Shown: piece after piece, positions 48,895-57,290 of the stretch
Layout: every line of letters begins with the position of its first letter
Numbering within the stretch: position 1 is the stretch's first letter
NCBI GenBank assembly: GCA_949743325.1
Contig: CATJTQ010000121.1
Location: 1 to 64,000, forward strand
DNA: 64,000 nt
DNA from: an uncultured Lachnospiraceae bacterium
GTDB taxonomy: Bacteria > Bacillota > Clostridia > Lachnospirales > Lachnospiraceae
Direction: 5' to 3'
Notes under the pieces: model-generated
What the model was told of the DNA's origin: nothing
Seen by the model: the letters and a program-made list of their open reading frames with translations, nothing else
The model's database searches: none
Made by a program: the position numbers and the translations under genes

Positions 48895-49332
48895 CTAGTT
48901 CTTAGGATAAAAACCTACTAATTTCATGTCTTTGTCAAATGTTAGAGTATAGTTTATCTCTCCATCTTCATAAGTTGCCGTCACAAGAATTACAGCAAAA
49001 TCTTCATCTGTCTCATCATAATGCTTTCCAACTATTGTCTTCTGAGAGTATGTCAGGAAATTGCCAAGGCTTACAGCATTGCTCTTACATGAACTATCCA
49101 TCTCTTCCAAATTGATATTTCCGATAAAATCTTCCCTCATTCTCTCTGTAAGGACTATTTTTGCTCCTCTTACCTGTACATCATTGATAATCTCCAACGC
49201 TTCTTCCTCAATAACTTTTTCATCATAACCATCTGCGAGCTTTGTGGAACTGCACCCTGCAGCTGTTAAAAGAAAACAAAACAATACTGCTAAAAAAGCA
49301 ATCTTTTTAATTTTTTTTAATTTTCTTCCCAT
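48895..49332 (-). CDS. Small lipoprotein (DUF3887-like)
   Basis: A 145-residue exported lipoprotein: basic start (KLKKIKK), hydrophobic core, and lipobox LTAAGC with the lipidated Cys near residue 27. The mature part (EALEIINDVQVRGAKIV ... YEDGEINYTLTFDKDMKLVGFYPKN) resembles DUF3887 or other small NTF2-like surface domains. No enzymatic motif is visible. AAAGGGATTAGT precedes the ATG. It lies ten bases before addB, which is an odd partner for a surface protein. The family name is tentative. Confidence 0.7.
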   Translation of the reverse strand: MGRKLKKIKKIAFLAVLFCFLLTAAGCSSTKLADGYDEKVIEEEALEIINDVQVRGAKIVLTERMREDFIGNINLEEMDSSCKSNAVSLGNFLTYSQKTIVGKHYDETDEDFAVILVTATYEDGEINYTLTFDKDMKLVGFYPKN

Positions 49333-49391
49333 ACTAATCCCTTTCTTAATATAAGCAGTTACTTACATAATAATTTTTTATCTTCTATGTA

Positions 49392-49442
49392 GAAAGAAAG
49401 TGCCAAAGCTAATCTCTTAGTCTCAAGCACCTTCTTTTTTAG
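49392..49442 (-). terminator. Terminator downstream of the fused ABC transporter gene
   Basis: On the minus strand GAAGGTGCT and GGCACTTTC pair with a G-U wobble across a loop of about 20 bases, followed by TTTCT. On the plus strand a TTCTTTTTT run follows, so it may also stop transcripts coming the other way. Confidence 0.55.
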
Positions 49443-49464
49443 AGAATAATTATAATATTTACTT

Positions 49465-52416
49465 TTATTCGCTTCTTAGAGCTTCAACAGGATCCCTCTT
49501 AGCAGCCATTCTTGATGGGAAGAATCCAGCAATAAGCGTAAGTATTATACTTATCGCAATAAGTATAACGCCTCCAGCAAACGGCAGTTTAGCGATATTC
49601 GGCACATCTGTCAAATGTTTTACAACAATATTAATTGGAATATTTAAGATCAGTGTAACGACTATACCTATTATACCTGAAACCAGTCCCTCTATAAAAG
49701 TCTCGGCTGTAAACACATGGCTTACATCTTTCTTTGATGCTCCTACAGATCGTAAAATACCTATTTCTTTTGTCCTCTCCAGCACTGATATATATGTTAT
49801 TATCGCTATCATAATTGACGAAACCACAAGCGAAATAGCAACGAATGCTATCAGAACATATGATATAATATCTACAGTCTGTGACAGAGAAGACATCATC
49901 ATGCCAACTAAATCTGTATATGTTATCTCATCTTCTTTGTTTTCTACTTTTTTATTATAACCATCAATTAAATCTTTTAATTTATCTTTATCTTCAAATG
50001 TATTTGCAAAAATATCTATCTTCTTTGGCTTATCTAAATTAACTGAATTAAGTTTAGTAATATTATCTTCATAAGTTGAATCAGAAACTGTTGCTGGCAT
50101 ATATGAATCAAACAATACTGCTTTCTCATCTGTTGTAAGCGCGGCAATATGCTGGTCAAACCCAGCTGCTGCCTGCTCATTTGTAAGCTGTTCAAGCTGC
50201 ATCTGTGCCTGATGTGAATACTGAGCCTTCGTCATTTCATCAACCATTTTACTAAAAGCTTCATCAAACTCTTCATCACTCATTTTTTCCAGATAACTTA
50301 CAGCGTTCTGTGCATCATCGCTTGAGCCATCTCCAGACTGTTCAATATTTTGCTGAAGCAAAGCGATCTTTGACGCTCTGTCAGGACACTGACTGTTTAT
50401 TTGCTCATGCATATTTGCCATCGCTTCTTTTGAAGGCGTTGACAAAATATCAAGATAGATCGATGATTTTTCCATCATATTTAAGCCGGAAAAATATTCA
50501 ATTATCATTGAGGCTTTCTCTTCGTTTGAATATGTTATCTCTGTACCGTCTGAGAATGGAAGACCATTAAATACATCTATTGTCTTGTCCGCTTCCTGCT
50601 GTTTTACAATTTCACTATTGTTTACCTCTTTAATAAATCTCTCCGTCAAACTTTTCGTATACGCAATTGTACCAGATCTCACGGAAGTTGACATCGCATC
50701 TTCCCTAACTCGTATAATTCCTGATATTTTTATATCCATGGAATCCTCGATAACTTTTTTCATAAATTCTTCATCGTCGCCTCTGTAATCCCATGTATTT
50801 TTACTCTCATTATACTCATAACAGTCAGTAGGAAGAACAAGCTTATATGACAATCCAAGGATATCTTCATAAGTAAAACTTTTACTCTCAGTGTCAATCT
50901 CTAACTCTGTGCCATCCTCAACACTTTTCATAGCGTCAATCATTATATCTTCTAACTCATCCGCGTCAGACAATCCCAGCGCGTACAGGGTCAAATCATA
51001 TATCTCATTATTTTCATCTACAACCAGCATACACTCATCATAGTCATTTGCCCAGCTTCCGGCTATAATTTCAAACTGTGATTTCATCATAGTATCATTA
51101 TCTGGAATCTCAGTCCATGTCTCACTCTGCATTGCATTGCCAAATACACTATTATAACTGCCCATAACGCTCTCTGTATCATCAGAGTTAGATATACCAT
51201 AAAATTGACTTACATCAAACGGATTCACCTGAATATCTTTATCTTCATCCTGTAAATATATATTTAAGGTTGTACCATATGAATACATAATATCAGATGT
51301 AGCTTCTTCAATCTCTTTATTTGTATCCAACCAGGTCTTGAAATCTTTGAGATTATTTGTCTGAACTTCAGAAACTATAGATGAAATTGCTTTTCCCATC
51401 ATATTCTGTGCATAAATTTTGTCTTTACCATGCTCGTCTATCTCTGAATCTCCTGCCAGAACTTCCAGAAGACCGCCTAAATCCATTGTCTTCTCCTCAA
51501 TAGTAAGAGGGTATGCGGATAATGTATCTTCCTCTACCTTATCTATATAATCTTGAATTCCGTGAGACAGCGATAAAATCAACGCAATTCCTATAATACC
51601 TATAGAACCAGCAAATGCAGCCAGAAAAGTCCTGCCTTTCTTAGTCATAAGATTTTTCATACTTAATGAAAAAGCTGTAAATATTGACATGGAACTTAAT
51701 CTCTTTTTCTTTTCAACCTTTTCTTTAACAGGCTCAGGTTCATACGGCATTGTATCATCTATTACATTTCCATCAAGCAGTTTTATAATCCTTGTAGAAT
51801 ATTGCTCTGCAAGTTCCGGATTATGAGTAACCATTATAATAAGCCTGTCTTTTGCTATCTCTTTTAATATTTCCATAATCTGTATGGAAGTCTTTGTATC
51901 AAGAGCGCCTGTAGGTTCATCAGCCAACAGTATATCAGGATCATTTACAATAGCTCTTGCAATTGCCACTCTCTGCATTTGTCCGCCTGAAAGCTGATTA
52001 GGACGTTTATAAATCTGATCTCCGAGACCTACTTTCTCAAGAGCTTCTATTGCTCTCTGCCTTCTCTCTGCCTTCCCTACACCCGTAAGTGTTAACGCAA
52101 GCTCAACATTGGCAAGTACTGAACTGTGATGAATAAGATTATAACTCTGAAAAACAAATCCTATAGAGTGATTGCGGTATGTATCCCAATCTCTATCCTT
52201 GTATTTTTTCGTTGAAATTCCATTAATTAACAAATCACCGTTAGTGTAATGATCAAGACCGCCTATTATATTAAGCATTGTAGTCTTGCCGCATCCCGAC
52301 GGACCCAATATTGATACAAATTCATTTTCGCGGAAACTTAAACTAACACCTTTTAAGGCATGAACTGTTGTATCACCTGATTTATAATCTTTTTTAATAT
52401 TCTTCAATTCCAGCAA
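49465..52416 (-). CDS. MacB-like ABC transporter, ATPase fused to FtsX-type permease
   Basis: A 983-residue single-chain ABC transporter. The N-terminal ATPase (1-225) has Walker [10 protein letters not shown], signature [14 protein letters not shown] and Walker [14 protein letters not shown] membrane helix follows (about 265-290), then a long extracytoplasmic region (about 295-840), and three membrane helices at the C-terminus ([22 protein letters not shown] and on), ending [17 protein letters not shown] as in FtsX/MacB permeases. MacB-type transporters use mechanotransmission rather than solute channels, often for peptides or lipoproteins. The start is TTG at 52416, eight bases after AGGAGG. 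The substrate is unknown. Confidence 0.92.
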   Translation of the reverse strand: MLELKNIKKDYKSGDTTVHALKGVSLSFRENEFVSILGPSGCGKTTMLNIIGGLDHYTNGDLLINGISTKKYKDRDWDTYRNHSIGFVFQSYNLIHHSSVLANVELALTLTGVGKAERRQRAIEALEKVGLGDQIYKRPNQLSGGQMQRVAIARAIVNDPDILLADEPTGALDTKTSIQIMEILKEIAKDRLIIMVTHNPELAEQYSTRIIKLLDGNVIDDTMPYEPEPVKEKVEKKKRLSSMSIFTAFSLSMKNLMTKKGRTFLAAFAGSIGIIGIALILSLSHGIQDYIDKVEEDTLSAYPLTIEEKTMDLGGLLEVLAGDSEIDEHGKDKIYAQNMMGKAISSIVSEVQTNNLKDFKTWLDTNKEIEEATSDIMYSYGTTLNIYLQDEDKDIQVNPFDVSQFYGISNSDDTESVMGSYNSVFGNAMQSETWTEIPDNDTMMKSQFEIIAGSWANDYDECMLVVDENNEIYDLTLYALGLSDADELEDIMIDAMKSVEDGTELEIDTESKSFTYEDILGLSYKLVLPTDCYEYNESKNTWDYRGDDEEFMKKVIEDSMDIKISGIIRVREDAMSTSVRSGTIAYTKSLTERFIKEVNNSEIVKQQEADKTIDVFNGLPFSDGTEITYSNEEKASMIIEYFSGLNMMEKSSIYLDILSTPSKEAMANMHEQINSQCPDRASKIALLQQNIEQSGDGSSDDAQNAVSYLEKMSDEEFDEAFSKMVDEMTKAQYSHQAQMQLEQLTNEQAAAGFDQHIAALTTDEKAVLFDSYMPATVSDSTYEDNITKLNSVNLDKPKKIDIFANTFEDKDKLKDLIDGYNKKVENKEDEITYTDLVGMMMSSLSQTVDIISYVLIAFVAISLVVSSIMIAIITYISVLERTKEIGILRSVGASKKDVSHVFTAETFIEGLVSGIIGIVVTLILNIPINIVVKHLTDVPNIAKLPFAGGVILIAISIILTLIAGFFPSRMAAKRDPVEALRSE

Positions 52417-52518
52417 ATCAGTTTCCTCCTTACCACCTGTTTTTAGCTAAACAAATCTTTTTCATTATATACTTATTTTATAGAATTGACAATGAAGAAA
52501 AATAATATTTCACAAAAT

Positions 52519-53001
52519 TTACTTATTTTTTTTCTGCTGTTTTTTTCTCTCCCTTAATTCCTTAAAATATTTCTGAAGCAGATTTGTACACTCTTCCTCC
52601 AAAATACCTTTTTCAAACACAACCTGATGATTGAATTCACGCATCTGAAGTAAATTTATTACCGATCCTGCACAACCGGCCTTAGGATTCATACTCCCGA
52701 CAACAGCCCTGTCAATCCTTGCCTGCACCAGCGCCCCAGCACACATCTGACACGGCTCTAATGTTATATAAATTGTACATCCTTCAAGCCGCCAGTCTCC
52801 AAGCTTTTTAGCAGCCTTATTTATCGAGATCATCTCCGCATGAGAAAGTGTCGTCTTATCAGTATTTCTTCTATTATATCCCCTTGCTATTATCTTATCA
52901 TTATATACAATAACACAACCTATCGGAACCTCATCTAAATCATACGCCTTTTTAGCCTGTTTAATAGCTTCCTTCATATACTTTTCATCATTTGATAGCA
53001 T
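52519..53001 (-). CDS. tadA: tRNA-specific adenosine-34 deaminase
   Basis: A 160-residue zinc deaminase. His54 and Glu56 (SHAEM) and Cys84 and Cys87 (EPCQMC) form the active site. TadA converts A34 to inosine in tRNA-Arg(ACG). The C-terminus is highly basic (RERKKQQKKNK), which fits tRNA contact. The ATG at 53001 follows AGAGGATTAATT; the upstream ATG at 53019 lies over this Shine-Dalgarno sequence. It is monocistronic, with the ABC transporter gene 102 bases downstream. Confidence 0.95.
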   Translation of the reverse strand: MLSNDEKYMKEAIKQAKKAYDLDEVPIGCVIVYNDKIIARGYNRRNTDKTTLSHAEMISINKAAKKLGDWRLEGCTIYITLEPCQMCAGALVQARIDRAVVGSMNPKAGCAGSVINLLQMREFNHQVVFEKGILEEECTNLLQKYFKELRERKKQQKKNK

Positions 53002-53176
53002 AATTAATCCTCTTTTCATATAAAGTAATATTGCACATAACTATTTTTTTTATTATACTGTAAAATGAAATTGTGTAATAAATTCAGTCTTACTATATCA
53101 ACTATTTATAAATTAACAATAAATTATTATTATTGCAACTTTATATTATAAATTTAAGTTAAAGGAGATTATTGAC

Positions 53177-53734
53177 ATGCAGACCGAGTATAAGACAGAA
53201 CGTTTAATTTTAAAAATTCTCACCCCAGATAAATGCAACAGTGTTCTAAGATTTTACCATGAAAACCGTAGTATTTTTGAAACACTAAACCCAATAATTC
53301 CTGAGAATTATTATACTACCGACTACCAACGCTCCTCCCTTAAACTTGAATACCAGCGATTTTTAAAAGGAGAAAGCGTAAGGTATTTTGTATTTTTAGA
53401 TAGCTGTCCTGATAAAATTATCGGAACAATCTCCTTTAGCGATATTAAAAGGAACTTTAACCAATCAGCAATTGTCGGATACCGTTTTGACAGCCGCTTT
53501 CATCATAATGGATATGCTTCTGAAAGTCTTCAAAAAACAATACAGATCATATTTTCTGAGGAACTTATTCACAGAATTGAAGCTTACATACAGCCATGCA
53601 ATACACCTTCAAAAAATCTCGTCACAAGACTTGGTTTCCAGTACGAAGGAATTTGCTATGCTCACACTCTTGTTCAAAACAATTGGCAGGATATGGAGCG
53701 CTATTCACTTATCTCTACTGATTTGCACCAATAA
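53177..53734 (+). CDS. GNAT acetyltransferase (RimJ/RimL type)
   Basis: A 185-residue GNAT enzyme. It opens with TERLILKILTPDKCNSVLRFY as in RimJ-like proteins. The acetyl-CoA region is VGYRFDSRFHHNGYASESLQ, followed by RIEAYIQPCNTPSKNLVTRLGFQYEG. RimJ/RimL members acetylate ribosomal protein N-termini, but many relatives act on other amines. AAAGGAG precedes the ATG by nine bases. Its last 34 bases overlap the end of the convergent DUF6128-like gene, so the two mRNAs are complementary there. Confidence 0.9.
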   Translation: MQTEYKTERLILKILTPDKCNSVLRFYHENRSIFETLNPIIPENYYTTDYQRSSLKLEYQRFLKGESVRYFVFLDSCPDKIIGTISFSDIKRNFNQSAIVGYRFDSRFHHNGYASESLQKTIQIIFSEELIHRIEAYIQPCNTPSKNLVTRLGFQYEGICYAHTLVQNNWQDMERYSLISTDLHQ

Positions 53735-54648
53735 CCAAAAACACCTTTCTTTTTCTCATCCGCACTAACAGCCATAAATTTTCTGAATCCAAAAATGGCA
53801 GCTATTTTCTCTTCCTGAGGATAATAAACCCCTGGAACACCCACTATCCATCTATGCTTTTCCTTCTTTAAATATATATAATGATAATTGTAATAGCCAT
53901 GCAATAAAAAACTGTTATTTCCAAGTTTCCATGCTTTCTTTGGCAGTTCGCGAAGTCTCATTAAATTAACCTTCTCTCCTTGAACCTCTACTTCCTCTCT
54001 AGTTTTCTCTTGTTCTAATTCTGTTGCTGATAAATCAGAACTCTCTTTATCAGAATTATTTTCAGAATCTTTTATTGTATTATTATCATTATTCTGCTGC
54101 AAACTTTCTTCTATATTATCTTCATTGTCTGCTTCACTTTCGCTATTATCACTATTGCTAATATTATTTATCTGATTGTCATTTTCCTGATTATCAGTAA
54201 TTTCTTTTACAGAATTTGAAACTTTTCTATCAACAGTATCTGCTGCTTTTATTTCTTCATCAATTGTAATATCTATCTTATTGATATCTATTTTATCAGC
54301 TTCCCAGAAAGCAGCGTATTTTCTGTTTTCATTAAATATTATGTAAACTCCTTTAATATCGCCTGCCCTGCATCCCATAATCCCCATATCTTCTTCCGTA
54401 ATAATTTTCTGCATTGTAAATACTCTTTGGCGTATTTTACCCTCGAAAATCAACTTTCCAGATATTATTCTTCCTGATTTTTTAATAATGAATACTTTTA
54501 ACTCACCATTTTCCCTCTTGGTAAAACAAAGTTTTACCCCTAACTTAATATTTTTACCAATATTTTCGAATCTTGCAACACCTGATATTTCCCTCTGTAT
54601 ATTTTCATCATATTTGTATAAATTAGCCATAAACTTTGAATACTGCAT
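53701..54648 (-). CDS. DUF6128-like protein with acidic disordered centre
   Basis: A 315-residue protein of three parts. Residues 1-120 form a beta-rich domain (GVKLCFTKRENGELKVFIIKK and on). Residues 130-235 are a highly acidic Asn/Ser/Glu-rich stretch, surely disordered. Residues 240-315 form a conserved C-terminal domain (WKLGNNSFLLHGYYNYHYIYL, WIVGVPGVYYPQEEKIAAIFGF, FGYWCKSV) that I match to DUF6128, seen in Lachnospiraceae. No function is known, and no signal peptide is visible. The ATG at 54648 follows GAGAGGAATCAGG. The 3' end overlaps the GNAT gene. Confidence 0.65.
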   Translation of the reverse strand: MQYSKFMANLYKYDENIQREISGVARFENIGKNIKLGVKLCFTKRENGELKVFIIKKSGRIISGKLIFEGKIRQRVFTMQKIITEEDMGIMGCRAGDIKGVYIIFNENRKYAAFWEADKIDINKIDITIDEEIKAADTVDRKVSNSVKEITDNQENDNQINNISNSDNSESEADNEDNIEESLQQNNDNNTIKDSENNSDKESSDLSATELEQEKTREEVEVQGEKVNLMRLRELPKKAWKLGNNSFLLHGYYNYHYIYLKKEKHRWIVGVPGVYYPQEEKIAAIFGFRKFMAVSADEKKKGVFGYWCKSVEISE

Positions 54649-54673
54649 CCTGATTCCTCTCTTAAAGAACAAA

Positions 54674-54705
54674 GAAGCATCCGGAACATGTGCACCGAAT
54701 GCTTC
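54674..54705 (-). terminator. Terminator of the LtaS-like gene
   Basis: GAAGCATCCGG (54674-54684) and CCGAATGCTTC (54695-54705) form an 11-bp stem with one wobble and a 10-base loop. On the minus strand it is followed by TTTGTTCTTT, and on the plus strand by TTTGG. Confidence 0.7.
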
Positions 54706-54762
54706 TTTGGCGCCATAATAATTGCTATATTATACGCACCATATTTTTTATTTATGAAAACA

Positions 54763-57000
54763 TTATTTAGTTTGTGCCTGTTCTTCAATCATTCCTGCCA
54801 AGTCATCTTCTGTAGGAATTGGAAGAACAGTCTCAGTATCTTCACTTCCGTCCGGCTCAGGAACATTCTCATCTTCTTTCGGCGTGTAAGTTATACTGTT
54901 AGATGTCTGCAGTATCAGTTTTCCTTTATAACTCTGTTTTACTGTAACAGATATCGGCTCTGTTACTTTTTCTAAGCTTATCCTCACTGTATTTTCATCT
55001 AAAAGCTCACAGTCAACTTTCTCATCATTTATATAAACTGCACTATAATTTGTAAAATTAGTTCCTCTAATAATCAGATAATCACTGTCTGACTGATCTC
55101 TTACAACACTATTTATTGCAATATTCTCGACACCATACTTTAAATCTGTGGCATTATACATATTTTCACCATTACTGAAATAATTATCTCCATAGAACAT
55201 GTCATATCCTAATACCTGCAAATCTTCAAGATACTGCTCATTATTTTCCACAGCTTCCTGTCTGTTCGCCTGATGATATGCATTAATTTCTCCCTCATCA
55301 ATTCCCAGAACTCCCATGATCCTTGATGACAACTGATAAGCTTCTATATCTTCCTTCTCCACAGGCAAGTCCATTGTATTCCATACAATATATTGTGTCT
55401 GATATTGATTTTTGTTTTCTAAATCTTCTTCCTCAAAATAAAGAGTAGGCAAATGGTCTCCATATGCAACTAAAATTACATCTTCTCCTGTCTCTTCTTT
55501 ATACAACGTAAGAGTATCTGTCAGTTCTTTTAAAAACAAATCCATCTCATAAATCTGGTTGGCATAATACTGTGTAGCATATCTCTCCGCATCTGTTTCA
55601 TAACCGCCTGTAATCTCTATTTTAGGTTTTTGCAGCGGAGCCTCCGTCGGATATCCTCCATGTCCCTGTACAGAGATTGTATATATATAGTCTTTATTCT
55701 CAGTTCCCTTTAAAGATTTTATAATCTCATTTGTTAATATCTTATCTTTAGCCCAGCCGTTTTCAGTATATTCTTTTATATACATTAGTTCCATTGACGT
55801 AAAATAATCAAATCCAAACTGCGCGAACACTTCATTCCTTCCATAAAAACTTGCACGGTTATTGTGAATTGCCTGTGTAGAGTAATCGTATGGTTTTAAA
55901 TCATAACAGACTGTCTCACATGTTCTCTCCTTAAGCACAGTTTTATATGGATACTCACCTGGTCCAAAGAAATCAAGATTCATCCCTGTAATTATTTCAA
56001 ATTCAGTATTTGCCGTACCAGCGCCTACGCTAGGTACATCTAAATATCCCGAAGAATACTTATCCATACATTCACGAAAATATGGTATAGGGTCTTTTGA
56101 GAACTGAAGATTTTGAATCTTTGTAACATCAAAAAAAGATTCTAACTGCAGAAAAATTATATTTGGCAGCTTTTCTACATCAACAGCCTCTTTTGTAGTC
56201 TTTTCAGGCTTAACCGCAACTGCAGTCGTTGCAGCCGGAGTGGCTGTGTATCCAAGCTTTTCATCAACAGAATTTTTAATTGCTGAAACCTTTTCTTCCG
56301 AATAACCTTTCGGCTTACTTATACCTGTATTTATAAGGCTGTTAGAAAAACAATATACAAACCCATACCTGACATATGAGGCAGACAGATTAGGAAGTTT
56401 TGTTGAAATTACATCTGCCGCAAGAGCAACTTGAGTAAAAACCTGAAGGAACAGAATCAATGAAACTACAGATATAAATGCAGAAACAAAATTAACATAT
56501 TTCTTAACCGGAGCCTTCTTCCACAAAAATATAATTGCGGCGACAGCAACTACTATCATCAGTATTACCATAACTAACGTCATTGGAGATACATAACTTT
56601 TCATAACACCCATAGCAGCATCAAGAAGTTTTAGTTCTACCGCCGAAAACGGAGTTACACGATATGATAAAATAATGTAATTGGCTACACCGAACCCTAT
56701 CCATATAAATGAAAGCAACACCATCCAGAAATATGACCTTTTAAACAGAAGGCATATGGAAATAGTTGTCATTATAATAAAAGAATTGTATAAAAACACA
56801 AACGGATTATGTGCGATAGTAACAAATGCTTCAAAAAATCCACCATATTTAAACTGTCCTAATATTTCAATAATCAAATCCACACACATTGACCACAACA
56901 ATAAAATCCCTATGTTTTTAAATGAAAGGTCTCTCATCCAAGTTTTAGCATCAAGGACTACTTTCTCTTTAAAAGTACGCTTCTTCTTACCATTTTCCAC
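54763..57000 (-). CDS. LtaS-like membrane sulfatase / phosphoglycerol transferase
   Basis: A 745-residue enzyme with five or so membrane helices (between about 30 and 200) and an extracytoplasmic sulfatase-fold domain (about 275-560). Catalytic and metal residues align with LtaS: Glu287 (LQLESF), nucleophile Thr329 (GAGTANTEFE), and Asp515 and His516 (YGDHLP). LtaS moves glycerol-phosphate from phosphatidylglycerol to lipoteichoic acid; relatives modify other glycans. A C-terminal beta domain (about 620-700) looks IPT/TIG-like (DYLIIRGTNFTNYSAVYIN). The start is GTG at 57000, seven bases after AAAGGA; a longer frame runs through the DNA repeat at 57044-57161 and is not coding. Confidence 0.88.
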   Translation of the reverse strand: MENGKKKRTFKEKVVLDAKTWMRDLSFKNIGILLLWSMCVDLIIEILGQFKYGGFFEAFVTIAHNPFVFLYNSFIIMTTISICLLFKRSYFWMVLLSFIWIGFGVANYIILSYRVTPFSAVELKLLDAAMGVMKSYVSPMTLVMVILMIVVAVAAIIFLWKKAPVKKYVNFVSAFISVVSLILFLQVFTQVALAADVISTKLPNLSASYVRYGFVYCFSNSLINTGISKPKGYSEEKVSAIKNSVDEKLGYTATPAATTAVAVKPEKTTKEAVDVEKLPNIIFLQLESFFDVTKIQNLQFSKDPIPYFRECMDKYSSGYLDVPSVGAGTANTEFEIITGMNLDFFGPGEYPYKTVLKERTCETVCYDLKPYDYSTQAIHNNRASFYGRNEVFAQFGFDYFTSMELMYIKEYTENGWAKDKILTNEIIKSLKGTENKDYIYTISVQGHGGYPTEAPLQKPKIEITGGYETDAERYATQYYANQIYEMDLFLKELTDTLTLYKEETGEDVILVAYGDHLPTLYFEEEDLENKNQYQTQYIVWNTMDLPVEKEDIEAYQLSSRIMGVLGIDEGEINAYHQANRQEAVENNEQYLEDLQVLGYDMFYGDNYFSNGENMYNATDLKYGVENIAINSVVRDQSDSDYLIIRGTNFTNYSAVYINDEKVDCELLDENTVRISLEKVTEPISVTVKQSYKGKLILQTSNSITYTPKEDENVPEPDGSEDTETVLPIPTEDDLAGMIEEQAQTK

Positions 57001-57043
57001 ATTATCATCCTTTCTGTTAATATTTAAAATATTATAATTCATT

Positions 57044-57105
57044 CCCCTCCAGGGGGCGGGCAAACAGCTTCGCTGTTTCATAAGGTATACCCAAAGGGCA
57101 TACCG
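57044..57105. repeat. Modular palindromic repeat, copy A
   Basis: Three hairpin modules in a row: CCCCTCCAGGGG; AAACAGC-TTC-GCTGTTT, a perfect 7-bp stem; and GGTATACCC-AAA-GGGCATACC. Positions 57052-57089 repeat with one change at 57124-57161. The last module recurs, cut short, at 4175-4194. It lies upstream of the LtaS-like gene and downstream of nothing on the same strand in this window. Confidence 0.8.
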
Positions 57106-57114
57106 TAATTCATG

Positions 57115-57161
57115 CCCCACTCCGGGGGCGGGTAAACAGCTTCGCTGTTTCATAAGGTATA
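57115..57161. repeat. Modular palindromic repeat, copy B
   Basis: A second copy of the first two modules (CCCC...GGGG, then AAACAGC-TTC-GCTGTTT) and the start of the third, 72 bases from copy A. The 38-base core differs by one base. The GC-rich module stands out against the AT-rich surroundings. Confidence 0.8.
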
Positions 57162-57199
57162 GCATATCATATTAAAAGCAAAAGTCAACCAAAAATTTC

Positions 57200-57228
57200 T
57201 TGACAAGATATTTTCAAAATGGTAACCT
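57200..57228 (+). promoter_or_regulatory. Putative sigma-A promoter of metG
   Basis: A perfect TTGACA (57200-57205), 17-base spacer and TAACCT (57223-57228). Transcription would start near 57235, about 55 bases before the ATG, too short for a T-box leader, and none is seen. Confidence 0.6.
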
Positions 57229-57290
57229 CTTTTATTATGTAGATATTTACCAAATATAAATTATATATGAAAGAATTGGAGAGAAAAAGT

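Noticed and set aside
57001-57165. N-terminal extension of the LtaS-like frame with duplicated KQRSCLPAP
   Set aside because: It is produced by the modular DNA repeat; the GTG at 57000 has a proper ribosome binding site.
57166-57290. T-box leader before metG
   Set aside because: With a promoter at 57200-57228 the leader is about 55 bases, too short, and no T-box sequence is seen.
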